DNA of 32,816 bases from Alphaproteobacteria bacterium (GCA_030428405.1 JAUIEH010000002.1:1-32816); one strand, 5' to 3'. Shown: positions 16,904 through 25,831, numbered from the stretch's first letter. The notes: generated from the sequence alone by a model not told the origin. A program made the numbers and translations.

Positions 16904-17859
16904 GCGACAAGCTCTCTGAGCAAATGATATGCGCCATGTCGGGCGGCGTGGGCGGGGCGAAGCTCGCTCTCGGGCTAGCGCGCGTCTTGCGCCCCGGCGC
17001 GCTCGCCGTCATCGCCAATACGGGCGACGATTTTGATCATCTCGGTCTGCGCATCTGGCCGGATTTCGACACGCTGCTCTACACGCTGGCGGATATCGCA
17101 AATCCCGAAACGGGCTGGGGGCGCGCCGGCGAGACCTGGACATTCATGCGCACGCTCAGCGCGCTCGGCGGCGAAGACTGGTTCCAGCTCGGCGACGCCG
17201 ACCTCGCCGTACATGTCATCCGAACGGAAATGCTCCGGCGAGGATTGAGCGCGAGCGACATCGCCCTTCGGCTTACGCAAGCTTTCAAGGTCGAACACGT
17301 GATCGCGCCGGCGACCGAAAGTTGTGTTCGCACGGTACTAAATACCGAAGACTGTGAAATGCCGTTCCAGGATTATTTCGTGCGCGAACGCTGCGCTCCG
17401 ATCGTGCGCGGCGTTCGCTATGATGGCGCGGAGCGCGCGCAACCCTCGCCGGTATTCCGACGCGCGCTGAGCGGCGATTGCCGGGGCTTTATTCTGTGTC
17501 CGTCGAACCCATTGTTGAGCCTTGAACCCATCCTCTCCATTACAGGCGTGCGTCAGGCTCTTCGCGACCGCCAGGCGCCGCTAGTCGCGGTCTGCCCGAT
17601 CATCGGCGGCGAAGCCGTCAAAGGCCCCTCGGTCAAGATCCTCAACGAGCTGGGCGAAGATGCGACTGCACTTGGATTTGCTGCGCGCTATAGCGACATT
17701 CTCGACGCAATTCTCATTGACCCGGCCGACTCCGACCACGGCGCGGACATCAGAAAACTCGGCGTCAGCGTCGTCGAAACGCCGATCCTGATGACCACGC
17801 TCGACGATAAGAAGCGGGTCGCGAACGACGTGCTGCGCACGCTCGAGGCGCTGGCATGA
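16900..17859 (+). CDS. cofD: 2-phospho-L-lactate transferase (CofD/FbiA)
   Basis: A 319-residue transferase that joins the phospho-acid moiety of the GDP-activated donor to the deazaflavin FO, giving F420-0 or a variant. Conserved segments include SGGVGGAKLALGL (14-26), NTGDDFDHLGLRIWPDFDTL (40-59), GWGRAGETW (72-80) and LGDADLAVHVIRTEMLRRG. CPSNPLLSLEPIL and PIIGGEAVKGPS follow further on. Full length for the family. It overlaps cofE and cofC by ATGA at both ends. Confidence 0.95.
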   Translation: MSDKLSEQMICAMSGGVGGAKLALGLARVLRPGALAVIANTGDDFDHLGLRIWPDFDTLLYTLADIANPETGWGRAGETWTFMRTLSALGGEDWFQLGDADLAVHVIRTEMLRRGLSASDIALRLTQAFKVEHVIAPATESCVRTVLNTEDCEMPFQDYFVRERCAPIVRGVRYDGAERAQPSPVFRRALSGDCRGFILCPSNPLLSLEPILSITGVRQALRDRQAPLVAVCPIIGGEAVKGPSVKILNELGEDATALGFAARYSDILDAILIDPADSDHGADIRKLGVSVVETPILMTTLDDKKRVANDVLRTLEALA

Positions 17860-18446
17860 CGCGCGTGGTCATTCCGCTCAAATCTCTTGAGGAGGCCAAA
17901 TCCCGGCTTGTTCCCGCGCTGTCGCCACGGTCGCGCCGCGAGCTCGCAATCTCAATGGCGGCTCATGTCATCGCCGCGACAATTCGCACCGCAGCCGTCA
18001 ACGGCGTTGTCGTGGTCACCACTGATCGAACGCTCGCCGCTCTCGCTCGCGCGCGCGGCGTCGAAGTGATCCAATCGCGCGCCGACACCGGGATGAATGA
18101 AGCCGTCCGGATCGGACTTGATTGGGCTGGACGCAGCGAAAACCGCCTGGTTTTGCCAGGCGACCTTCCATTATTGTCCGCCGACGCAATAAACGAGCTG
18201 ATCGGTCGGGCGTCGCGACGGCGACCCAGCATTGCGCCGGACGCGGCGGGAACCGGAACCAACGCGCTGTTCATTCCGGCGGGATGGCGCATGCGAACGC
18301 GCTTCGGCGACGACAGCATGAGCGCGCACCTGGCCGAAGGCGCTCGGGCGCTTTGGAGGAAAGCGCCAACGCCCTTCATAGACGTGGATGCGCCCGACGA
18401 TTTGATCCTTACGCGCCGCTGCCTGCGTCTTCGGAGTATGCGATGA
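17856..18446 (+). CDS. cofC: 2-phospho-L-lactate guanylyltransferase (CofC/FbiD)
   Basis: A 196-residue nucleotidyltransferase that activates the phospho-acid for CofD by transferring GMP. IPLKSLEEAKSRL (6-18) is the GTP-binding N-terminus and LPGDLPLL (100-107) carries the metal-binding aspartate. GTGTNALF (132-139), FGDDSMSAHL and FIDVDAPDDL are further family motifs. CofC fixes whether the donor is 2-phospholactate, phosphoenolpyruvate or 3-phosphoglycerate; that choice cannot be read by eye here. It overlaps cofD and fbiC by ATGA. Confidence 0.92.
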   Translation: MTRVVIPLKSLEEAKSRLVPALSPRSRRELAISMAAHVIAATIRTAAVNGVVVVTTDRTLAALARARGVEVIQSRADTGMNEAVRIGLDWAGRSENRLVLPGDLPLLSADAINELIGRASRRRPSIAPDAAGTGTNALFIPAGWRMRTRFGDDSMSAHLAEGARALWRKAPTPFIDVDAPDDLILTRRCLRLRSMR

Positions 18447-20791
18447 CGATCGAACTCGAACAACGCCTTAGCGAGGCCCAGGGCATAGAAGCATTGCTCC
18501 GCATTCTGGAGAACGAGTCCCTCGCCGCATTGATGCAGGCGGCGCGAATGCGGCGCGACCGCGCCTTTGGCGGCGTGGTCACCTATTCGCGCAAAGTTTT
18601 CATTCCGTTGACGCAGCTTTGTCGAAATGTGTGCGGCTATTGCACCTTCGCGAAAGCTCCGAAACATGTAGACGCGCCCTTTCTGAGCGCAGATCAAATC
18701 CTGGACATCGCGCGCGCCGGCGTCGCGCGAGGTTGTCGCGAAGCCTTATTCACGCTCGGCGAACGGCCAGAGCTGCGTTATCCGGCCGCGCGCGCGTTTC
18801 TTGATGACGTCGACTGCGCCTCGACCGTCGATTATCTCGCCCGTGCGGCCAAACTCGTCTTCAACGAAACTGGGCTGTTGCCTCATATCAACGCCGGCAG
18901 TCTGAAGCCGGACGAAATCGCACTGCTTCGTCCCGTCTCGGTTTCCATGGGCGCCATGCTGGAGACTGCCTCAGAGCGCCTCGCCCAGCGTGGTGGTCCG
19001 CATTTCGGCGCACCCGATAAGGCCCCCCAGATCCGGCTTCGAGCGATTGAAGACGCTGGTCGCTTGCGCACGCCGTTCACCACGGGCCTGCTGATCGGCA
19101 TCGGCGAAACGCGCCGGGAGCGGATGGACGCCCTTCGACGCATCCGCGCGCTACATGAAAATCACGGCCACATTCAAGAAGTCATCATTCAGAATTTCCG
19201 TGCAAAGCCACGTACCCGAATGGCGCATGCGCCGGAACCCGCGCTCGACGATTTTCTCTGGTCCATTGCGACCGCGCGCCTTTTGTTGCCCGACGAGATA
19301 TCCGTCCAGGCGCCGCCTAATCTTAATCCAGCTCACTTGGACGCAATTCTGCAGGCAGGCGCCAATGATTGGGGCGGCGTGTCCCCCGTGACGCCGGACC
19401 ATGTCAATCCGGAACGACCATGGCCGCATGTCGACGCGCTGAGCGACGCCGCCGGGCGCAACGGCAAGACGCTCGCGCAACGCCTCGCGCTATATCCGCG
19501 CTACGTGCGCCGCGCTGATGATTGGGTCGACGCCGGACTGGCCCGTTCCGTGAGGCGACTGAGCGATTCCGAAGGAGCGGCGCGCGAAGACGACTGGGAA
19601 GCCGGCGGCGAGACACCCGCGCCACCACCCCCCACTCGTATTCCGTATACCGTGTATTACAACTCCGCGCTCAACGACCTTATCGGCGAAATCGAACGTC
19701 ACGGCGCAGTCGAACTCAAGGAAACGGAAATTGAGCAGCTCTTCAGCGCGCGCGGCGGCGATTTTCATCGCGTCTGTGCGCTGGCGGACGAAGCACGTCG
19801 CGCGAACTGCGGCGATGCGGTCACATATGTCGTAAACCGCAACATCAACTACACCAATATCTGCCGCTATCGATGCGCATTTTGTGCTTTCGCCAAGGGT
19901 AAGACGTCGCCCGAGCTTCGCGGAGCGCCCGTCATCATGCCGCTTTCGGAAATCGCACAACGCGCGCGTGAAGCCGCCGCGCGCGGCGCGAGCGAAGTCT
20001 GCCTTCAAGGCGGCATCCACCCGGATTTCACCGGCGAAACCTATCTGGAGATATGCAGCACCGTTGCAGACGCCGCGCCGGAACTGCACATCCACGCCTT
20101 TTCGCCGCTCGAGATTCTCCACGGCGCAACCTCGCTAAATTGGACGACTGAGCGCTTCCTTGAGGAACTCAAAGCGCGAGGTTTGCGTTCGCTGCCCGGC
20201 ACGGCGGCGGAAATTCTGTGCGACGACGTGCGCTCGGTGATCTGTCCGGACAAGCTGACCTCGCAAGAATGGCTCGACGTCATCAAGACGGCGCACGCCG
20301 TCGGTTTGCCGACGACCTCGACGATGATGTTCGGACATGTCGAGCAACCGATCCACTGGGCGCGCCATTTGCTGGCGCTCAAGGAGCTGCAAGAGCGAAC
20401 ACATTCAATCACCGAATTTGTGCCGCTTCCCTTTGTTGCGCGTGAAGCGCCTATGTTTCTTAGAGGCGAGGCGCGCGCGGGGCCGACATTCCGCGAAGCC
20501 CTACTCGTTCACGCGGTCAGTCGGCTCGTGCTCGGGCCGAGCATCCGCAATATTCAGACGTCGTGGGTGAAGATGGGGCGCAATGGCGGTCTGGCTGCAT
20601 TGCAGGCCGGCGCGAACGATTTCGGCGGTGTACTGATGAATGAAAGCATCACGCGCGCGGCCGGCGCCCGCCATGGCCAGGAAATGCCAGTTGAGGATTT
20701 CAAAACCGCCATCGCCTCGATCGGCCGACGGCCTGTTCAACGCACCACGCTCTATGAGCACGCCGCACACAGGCCGACCGTACACGCATAA
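18443..20791 (+). CDS. fbiC: FO synthase, fused CofG-CofH (FbiC)
   Basis: A 782-residue double radical-SAM enzyme that makes the deazaflavin chromophore FO from 5-amino-6-ribitylaminouracil and tyrosine. The N-terminal CofG half has CRNVCGYC (Cys60, 64, 67). After a charged, proline-rich linker near 372-400, the CofH half has CRYRCAFC (Cys474, 478, 481). Each half holds a CX3CX2C cluster site. The fused form is the bacterial FbiC arrangement; archaea usually have two genes. The ATG at 18443 overlaps the cofC stop as ATGA and has CGGAG six bases upstream; the frame remains open to 18122, but that part overlaps cofC. Last gene of the F420 operon, 46 bases from a convergent gene, with no clear hairpin between. 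Confidence 0.96.
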   Translation: MTIELEQRLSEAQGIEALLRILENESLAALMQAARMRRDRAFGGVVTYSRKVFIPLTQLCRNVCGYCTFAKAPKHVDAPFLSADQILDIARAGVARGCREALFTLGERPELRYPAARAFLDDVDCASTVDYLARAAKLVFNETGLLPHINAGSLKPDEIALLRPVSVSMGAMLETASERLAQRGGPHFGAPDKAPQIRLRAIEDAGRLRTPFTTGLLIGIGETRRERMDALRRIRALHENHGHIQEVIIQNFRAKPRTRMAHAPEPALDDFLWSIATARLLLPDEISVQAPPNLNPAHLDAILQAGANDWGGVSPVTPDHVNPERPWPHVDALSDAAGRNGKTLAQRLALYPRYVRRADDWVDAGLARSVRRLSDSEGAAREDDWEAGGETPAPPPPTRIPYTVYYNSALNDLIGEIERHGAVELKETEIEQLFSARGGDFHRVCALADEARRANCGDAVTYVVNRNINYTNICRYRCAFCAFAKGKTSPELRGAPVIMPLSEIAQRAREAAARGASEVCLQGGIHPDFTGETYLEICSTVADAAPELHIHAFSPLEILHGATSLNWTTERFLEELKARGLRSLPGTAAEILCDDVRSVICPDKLTSQEWLDVIKTAHAVGLPTTSTMMFGHVEQPIHWARHLLALKELQERTHSITEFVPLPFVAREAPMFLRGEARAGPTFREALLVHAVSRLVLGPSIRNIQTSWVKMGRNGGLAALQAGANDFGGVLMNESITRAAGARHGQEMPVEDFKTAIASIGRRPVQRTTLYEHAAHRPTVHA

Positions 20792-20837
20792 CTCAGCACG
20801 AAGAAGGTGACCCCGTCCCGGCCGCCACGTCCGTGCG

Positions 20838-22010
20838 TTAATAGGATCGCGGCAAGCCGAGGTCGTGCTGCGCGATGAAGTTCAAAATCATCTCTTCGGA
20901 CACGGGCGCGAATTTAAACAGGCGCGCATCGCGCCAGAGCCGCTCGAGATGGCTCTCCTTGGCGTATCCCATGCCGCCATAGACCTGCATTGCGCGCTCG
21001 ATCGCATCGCTCGCAGCCTGCGCAGCGATCAGCTTGGCGACATTCGCTTCCCCGCCATAGGGCCGTCCCTGATCGCACAGCCATGCGGCTTTAAGGTTCA
21101 TCAGGCTGGCGCACTCGATCTCGGCGGAAGCCTGCGCCAACGGAAACTGAACGCCCTGATAGGAGCCGATCGGACGCCCGGCAAACACTCTGCGATTTCG
21201 CGCATACTCGCCCGCAAGCTTCAAGGCGAGACGGCCCGCGCCGACCAGGCCCGCCGTCGTCACGATGCGCTCCGTATTCAAAACATCGAGTAAGGCCGGC
21301 CAACCGCGATCGAGTTCACCCAGCAAGTCTTCGCGCGTAAGCGCGACATCTTCGAAAAACACCGTGCTTGAGGACAACGTATTCGTGCCCAGCTTTTCGA
21401 TTGGGTGATGGCTGACGCCGGCGCGTTCCGGCTCAATGACGAACAGCGAAAGACCATCGGCGCGCCGTTGTGCGTCCTCCTTTTTGGTCGTTCGGCAAAC
21501 GACCAGCATTTTCTCGGCTTCTTCAACGCCGGTGATCCAGATTTTGGAACCACTGAGCAGCCAGCCTTCGCCGTTTTGTCGCGCGAACGTCTTGATCTCC
21601 AGGCTGTTGCTGCCCGCCCCGGGCTCCGTCAGCGCCATCGAGAAGCGCACCTTGCCTGAAATGATCTTCGGCAAAAGGTCCGTGCGCATTGTTTCTGCGC
21701 CATAGCTTGATACCGCGACGCCGCCGAATATCGGCGTCAGCATGAACATTTGCGCCAGCGTGGCGCCAGCGCCACCGGCCGTCAGCGCTTCGATCGCGCG
21801 CGCCATCTGCACCATGCCGAGACCGGAGCCGCCATGTTCGACGGGCAACGCCACGCCCGCCAGGCCGGCCTGGCAGATCGCTGCCCAGATTTCACGCGGA
21901 TAAGCCTTTTCGGAATCTAGCTTGCGCCAGTATTCTAATCCGAACGCCTCGCCGATGCGCGTCGCGGTGTCGACGATCATGCGGTCTTCGTCGGAAACGT
22001 CGAAGTCCAA
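20838..22010 (-). CDS. Acyl-CoA dehydrogenase 3
   Basis: A 390-residue acyl-CoA dehydrogenase. MALTEPGAGSN and WLLSGSKIWITGVEEAE are the flavin/substrate segments, and MQVYGGMGYAKE is the C-terminal flavin contact. The C-terminal position for the base reads FAPVSEEM, without the YEGT glutamate. A glutamate is present in LNTERIV, the position used by isovaleryl-type and long-chain enzymes, so it is probably active with the alternative base. The ATG at 22010 has AAGGAG six bases upstream. It is the last gene of the E1-E1-crotonase-E2 operon, 11 bases after the E2-like gene. Confidence 0.9.
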   Translation of the reverse strand: MDFDVSDEDRMIVDTATRIGEAFGLEYWRKLDSEKAYPREIWAAICQAGLAGVALPVEHGGSGLGMVQMARAIEALTAGGAGATLAQMFMLTPIFGGVAVSSYGAETMRTDLLPKIISGKVRFSMALTEPGAGSNSLEIKTFARQNGEGWLLSGSKIWITGVEEAEKMLVVCRTTKKEDAQRRADGLSLFVIEPERAGVSHHPIEKLGTNTLSSSTVFFEDVALTREDLLGELDRGWPALLDVLNTERIVTTAGLVGAGRLALKLAGEYARNRRVFAGRPIGSYQGVQFPLAQASAEIECASLMNLKAAWLCDQGRPYGGEANVAKLIAAQAASDAIERAMQVYGGMGYAKESHLERLWRDARLFKFAPVSEEMILNFIAQHDLGLPRSY

Positions 22011-22021
22011 CGTTTTTCTCC

Positions 22022-23062
22022 TTACAATGACAAGAACACGATGGGGTCGTTGAACCCATCGGCGACAGCGTCGAGAAACGCTTCGATGGCGTCAGCAGCT
22101 GCGCCGTTTTGTCGAACGCGCAAACCGACGCAAGCCGCAGCGCCCGCATCATCAATGCGCAGGGCTATGGCGCATGGCGAGAACGACGCTGGCGGCACGA
22201 CCGTGCCGCCGCGGCCAGCTGACAGCCGGATCAACACTCCGGCGAGTCGCGACGGCGTCGTCGCGTCTGGTTGTGCAAGCCGCGCCGAGACATTCGCAAC
22301 GCCAAGGCGCGCGGCGGACTCGAGGCTCACGGCGAGCTCAAGCAACGCCCCGTCGCGCATTTCCACCTGCACCGTTCCGTCTAAGTTAAATCGAGCCAGC
22401 GCCGCGGCGCGCGCGACGATGACGACCGCGATCGACGCAGTTTCAACCTGTGTGTCCAACCGCGCGCTCAGTCGCGCCGCGAGCGCCTGAACTGGCTCCA
22501 ACGAAACCGTGAGTATGGCTTGCCAGCTGACGTCCGCCTGGCTTGGTGCGGCGTCACGACCGAGCGCCGGCGCAAGTGAGGCCGGCTGCAAGGCGTTTGC
22601 GGATGGCGCAGCTTGGGCGCGCTGCGCATCGTCCTGCAGCGCGCCCGCAACAGCTTCAACATCGCGCGCGCGGATTTCGCCCTTGGACCCGGAGCCCGCG
22701 ATCTCTACTAGCGCGACGCCGCGCTCGGCCGCGAGCCGGCGGGCATAGGGCGTCGCAACGATACGCGCGCCGTCGCCACCCCTTCGGGCTTCCTCGCTAG
22801 GCGCGCTTTCCGCCGCGCCCGAACACGACAGGCGCGCAATCTCCCGACCCACCTCGACGACGACGCCTGCTTCGACGAGGATCGTCTCCACAACGCCGTC
22901 GGCCTCAGATTCGAGCTCGTGCGCGAGCTTGTCGGTTTCGACGACCGCCAGCACGTCGCCCTTGCGCACGACGGCCCCCGGCGCCACGCGCCATTGAGCC
23001 ACAACGCCCTCCTGCATCGTAAGGCCGAGCTTGGGCATGAGAACGTCAAGGAAAGCGCTCAC
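22022..23062 (-). CDS. Lipoyl-domain E2-like protein with degenerate acyltransferase domain
   Basis: A 346-residue protein with the domain order of a 2-oxoacid dehydrogenase E2. A lipoyl domain occupies 1-80, with the lipoylated lysine at Lys45 in ETDKLAHE. A peripheral-subunit-binding segment lies at about 102-137 (ATPYARRLAAERGV to KGEIRARDV), then an Ala/Pro-rich linker and a short C-terminal region. In a working E2 the C-terminal domain ends in HRxxDG; here the aligned stretch is LRVRQNGAAA, with neither His nor Asp, and the domain is only about 165 residues long. It may be a lipoyl carrier without acyltransferase activity. The GTG at 23062 follows the crotonase stop by one base, with GAAGG eight bases upstream; a longer frame to 23119 overlaps that gene. 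Confidence 0.82.
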   Translation of the reverse strand: MSAFLDVLMPKLGLTMQEGVVAQWRVAPGAVVRKGDVLAVVETDKLAHELESEADGVVETILVEAGVVVEVGREIARLSCSGAAESAPSEEARRGGDGARIVATPYARRLAAERGVALVEIAGSGSKGEIRARDVEAVAGALQDDAQRAQAAPSANALQPASLAPALGRDAAPSQADVSWQAILTVSLEPVQALAARLSARLDTQVETASIAVVIVARAAALARFNLDGTVQVEMRDGALLELAVSLESAARLGVANVSARLAQPDATTPSRLAGVLIRLSAGRGGTVVPPASFSPCAIALRIDDAGAAACVGLRVRQNGAAADAIEAFLDAVADGFNDPIVFLSL

Positions 23063-23063
23063 C

Positions 23064-23849
23064 TCAGCGGCCTTCAAACACCGCAGCGCGCTTGTCGAGA
23101 AACGCCTGACAGCCCTCATGTGCGTCTTCGCTGTCGAGCGCCAGGCCGATCATCGCCTGCTCATAAGCGAGCGCGGCCTCGCTTGGCATGTCGGCGCCGT
23201 GGCGCAGCGCGCGCTTGAGAAGCTTGAGTACGAGCGGCGATTTCTGCGCGATCGCATCGGCCGTTTCGTGTACGGCCGAACGCAGCTCGGCGTCTGCGAC
23301 GACGCGGTTGATTAAGCCGAATTGCACGGCCTCCGCCGCGCCGATGCGCCGCCCCGTGAACATGAGCTCCCGCGCGACGCAAGGCGCAAGTTGGCGCAAA
23401 GTACGCTGACTGCCGCCCGCGCCAGGGAACAGTCCCAGCGTGATTTCGGGAAGACCGAATTTTGCGCTCTCAACGGCGATGCGGATATCGAGACACAACA
23501 TCAGCTCGACCCCGCCGCCCAGCGCCCAGCCGTTCACGGCCGCGATCGTGGGCTTGTCCGTGGTTTCGAAACGCCGGAACACGCGGTGAATGATTTCGGC
23601 GAATTCGAGATAGTGGCTGAGACCGAGACGGCTGTTGAGATCGGCGATGTCGCCGCCTGCGACGAATGCGCGGTCTCCGGCGCCGGTGACGATGATGCAA
23701 TGCACGCCGTCGTCGCGCTCCAGCTCCGTCAGAGCCGCTTCGAGCTCCAAGAGCGTATCCACATTCAGCGCATTGAGCGTATCGGGACGATTCAAGACGA
23801 TCGTCGCCACTGCGCCGCTTGCCTCCACTTTCACGCTTGGGTCTGACAT
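23064..23849 (-). CDS. Enoyl-CoA hydratase
   Basis: A 261-residue crotonase with both catalytic glutamates: Glu115 in GGGVELMLCLD and Glu135 in FGLPEITLG. The oxyanion-hole segments RAFVAGGDIADL and NGWALGGG are also present. It should hydrate trans-2-enoyl-CoA to 3-hydroxyacyl-CoA. The ATG at 23849 has AGGGAG six bases upstream and lies 12 bases after the E1 beta stop. In contrast to the crotonase at 6149-6949, this one is canonical. Confidence 0.92.
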   Translation of the reverse strand: MSDPSVKVEASGAVATIVLNRPDTLNALNVDTLLELEAALTELERDDGVHCIIVTGAGDRAFVAGGDIADLNSRLGLSHYLEFAEIIHRVFRRFETTDKPTIAAVNGWALGGGVELMLCLDIRIAVESAKFGLPEITLGLFPGAGGSQRTLRQLAPCVARELMFTGRRIGAAEAVQFGLINRVVADAELRSAVHETADAIAQKSPLVLKLLKRALRHGADMPSEAALAYEQAMIGLALDSEDAHEGCQAFLDKRAAVFEGR

Positions 23850-23861
23850 TGCGGACTCCCT

Positions 23862-24839
23862 TTAAGAGACTGACCGGCGCGCAGCCTCAATGATCGCCTC
23901 GGCATTCGGTCGGAAAACGCGCTCCAAATCCGGCGCGAATGGCGGTGGCATGAATGGTGCGGCGACACGTTCTGGCGGCGCATCAAGGTCGAAGAATCCG
24001 AATTCGGCGACATGCGCGCATATCTCCGCCGCCGGACCGAAATCGCGCACGGCCTCATGGACGACTACGAGCCGGTGCGTGCGTGCGACCGAAGCCAGAA
24101 CGGCGTCCTTGTCCCATGGCTGCAAGCTGCGTAGGTCGATGACTTCTGCGGACACGCCCTCGCTCGCCAGCATTTCCGCCGCCTTCAAGGCGTCCCGGCA
24201 GACTGCGCCGTAAGCGAGAATGGTTAGATCGGTCCCGGCGCGCAGCGTTTTCGCTTCTCCAATCGCGACCGCATTTTCCGCCTGCGGCGCCGGCCCGCTT
24301 GCACCGTATAGTGACTTATTCTCGATAAAGATGACCGGATCGGGGTCGGCGACCGCCGCCTTCATCAGGTGATAAGCGTCCGCCGGCGTGGACGGACAAA
24401 CCGTCTTCAGCCCCGGGACATGCGCGAACCACGCTTCAAGGCACTGCGAATGTTGCGGCCCCGCGCTGAGCCCGCCGCCATGCGGCGTGCGCAAAACCAG
24501 CGGCGCAGAAGCGCGGCCGCCGAACATGAACCGCATTTTCGCAGCCTGATTGACGAGCGCGTCCATCGCCAGAGTGACGAAATCCATGAACATGATCTCG
24601 ACGACCGGGCGAAGACCGCACATGGCGGCGCCGACCGCCGCGCCCACAATGGCCGCCTCCGATATCGGCGTGTCGCGCACGCGGTGCTCGCCGAATTCGT
24701 TCAGGAGCCCGCGCGTCACGCCGAATGAGCCTCCGGCCCCAGCGATGTCTTCGCCAATCACGATGACGGCGTCATCGGCCGCCATGCATTCGCGCAGCGC
24801 CTGATTGATCGCTCGGCCGAACTTAATTTCGCTGCTCAT
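23862..24839 (-). CDS. 2-oxoacid dehydrogenase E1 component, beta subunit
   Basis: A 325-residue transketolase-type subunit like the beta subunits of acetoin, branched-chain or pyruvate dehydrogenases. VIGEDIAGAGGSFG (27-40) and DTPISEAAIVG (56-66), with the thiamine-activating glutamate Glu61, are clear, as is GGGLSAGPQHSQ (121-132). With the alpha subunit it decarboxylates a 2-oxo acid using thiamine diphosphate and passes the acyl group to a lipoyl domain. The ATG at 24839 overlaps the alpha stop as ATGA. The short, acetoin-type length does not decide the substrate. Confidence 0.93.
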   Translation of the reverse strand: MSSEIKFGRAINQALRECMAADDAVIVIGEDIAGAGGSFGVTRGLLNEFGEHRVRDTPISEAAIVGAAVGAAMCGLRPVVEIMFMDFVTLAMDALVNQAAKMRFMFGGRASAPLVLRTPHGGGLSAGPQHSQCLEAWFAHVPGLKTVCPSTPADAYHLMKAAVADPDPVIFIENKSLYGASGPAPQAENAVAIGEAKTLRAGTDLTILAYGAVCRDALKAAEMLASEGVSAEVIDLRSLQPWDKDAVLASVARTHRLVVVHEAVRDFGPAAEICAHVAEFGFFDLDAPPERVAAPFMPPPFAPDLERVFRPNAEAIIEAARRSVS

Positions 24840-25807
24840 GACAACGCTGATCGTGCGTAGACGTCGTTGTACGCCGCCTCCAACTCGCTCGGCGAAGCGG
24901 CGCGCGCATAGGCGACGGCGGCTTCTATTTCAGCGGCGACTTCGGCGTCTATGCGGGCGGCCTCGCCGGGATCGAGGCGCTCCAAGCGTGTACGCATAAC
25001 CGCGAAAGGATCGACAACCTCCGCGCGCTCCACATCCTCGGCGCCGCGATAACTCTGAGAATCCCCAGCGAAATGTCCGCGATGACGTTCAGTGCGACAC
25101 TCCAACAGCGCCGGTCCCGCGCCGGAGCGAATATCCGCCAGACAGGTCTCAGCGGCGGACGCGACGGTCTCTGCGTCCTCGCCGAGCACGCAAGTGAAAG
25201 CGATCCCGTAAGCGGCGGCGAATTTCTCCAAATCGACGGCCAGCACGGCATCTGCGCGCGAAAACTCCGACCAGCCATTATTTTCGCACACGAACAAAAC
25301 CGGTAGCCGCCACAAGGCCGCGAGGTTTAAACATTCATGAATCACGCCTTCGGCCACCGCGCCGTCGCCAAAATAGGCGACCGCGATATTGGCGCTATTC
25401 TTGACCTGATGCGCAAGCGCGCTGCCAAGCGCCAATGGCGCGCCGGCGCCGACAATGCCGTTCGCGCCCAGCATGCCGCGCGATATGTCGGCGACATGCA
25501 TGGATCCGCCGCGCCCTCGACATGCGCCCTCATCGCGGCCCATCACTTCAGCGAAAAACGGTTTGAGCGCGACGCCTTGGGCCAGCGCGTGACCATGACC
25601 GCGATGATTGGAGGCGACCGTATCTCCCTCGCGCAATGCCGATGCAACGCCTGCGGCCACGCCCTCCTGACCGATGCTGAGATGGATAAATCCCGGAATC
25701 TCTCCGTCTGCGAACAGCCGCTCCAATCGCTCTTCGACCCGTCGGATCAGACAAACCGCCCGAAAGAGCGCCCGCGTGCGCTCCGCGTTTTCCACCTCGC
25801 TGGCCAT
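24836..25807 (-). CDS. 2-oxoacid dehydrogenase E1 component, alpha subunit
   Basis: A 323-residue thiamine-diphosphate subunit. The GDG to NN motif is visible: GDGAVAEG (147-154) and, 27 residues on, ENN (175-177). RGGSMH and GIVGAGAPLALG are typical of acetoin and pyruvate dehydrogenase alpha chains. I chose the ATG at 25807; a GTG at 25813 is too close to the GGGG that serves as ribosome site. It is the first gene of a five-gene operon, with a near-palindromic operator 25 bases upstream. No E3 (dihydrolipoamide dehydrogenase) gene lies in the window. Confidence 0.93.
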   Translation of the reverse strand: MASEVENAERTRALFRAVCLIRRVEERLERLFADGEIPGFIHLSIGQEGVAAGVASALREGDTVASNHRGHGHALAQGVALKPFFAEVMGRDEGACRGRGGSMHVADISRGMLGANGIVGAGAPLALGSALAHQVKNSANIAVAYFGDGAVAEGVIHECLNLAALWRLPVLFVCENNGWSEFSRADAVLAVDLEKFAAAYGIAFTCVLGEDAETVASAAETCLADIRSGAGPALLECRTERHRGHFAGDSQSYRGAEDVERAEVVDPFAVMRTRLERLDPGEAARIDAEVAAEIEAAVAYARAASPSELEAAYNDVYARSALS

Positions 25808-25831
25808 CAACACGCCCCGTTCAATTTCAAT

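Noticed and set aside
18122..18442. An N-terminal extension of FbiC of about 107 residues
   Set aside because: It overlaps cofC almost throughout and is arginine-rich out-of-frame sequence; the ATG at 18443 with CGGAG and an ATGA overlap is the natural start.
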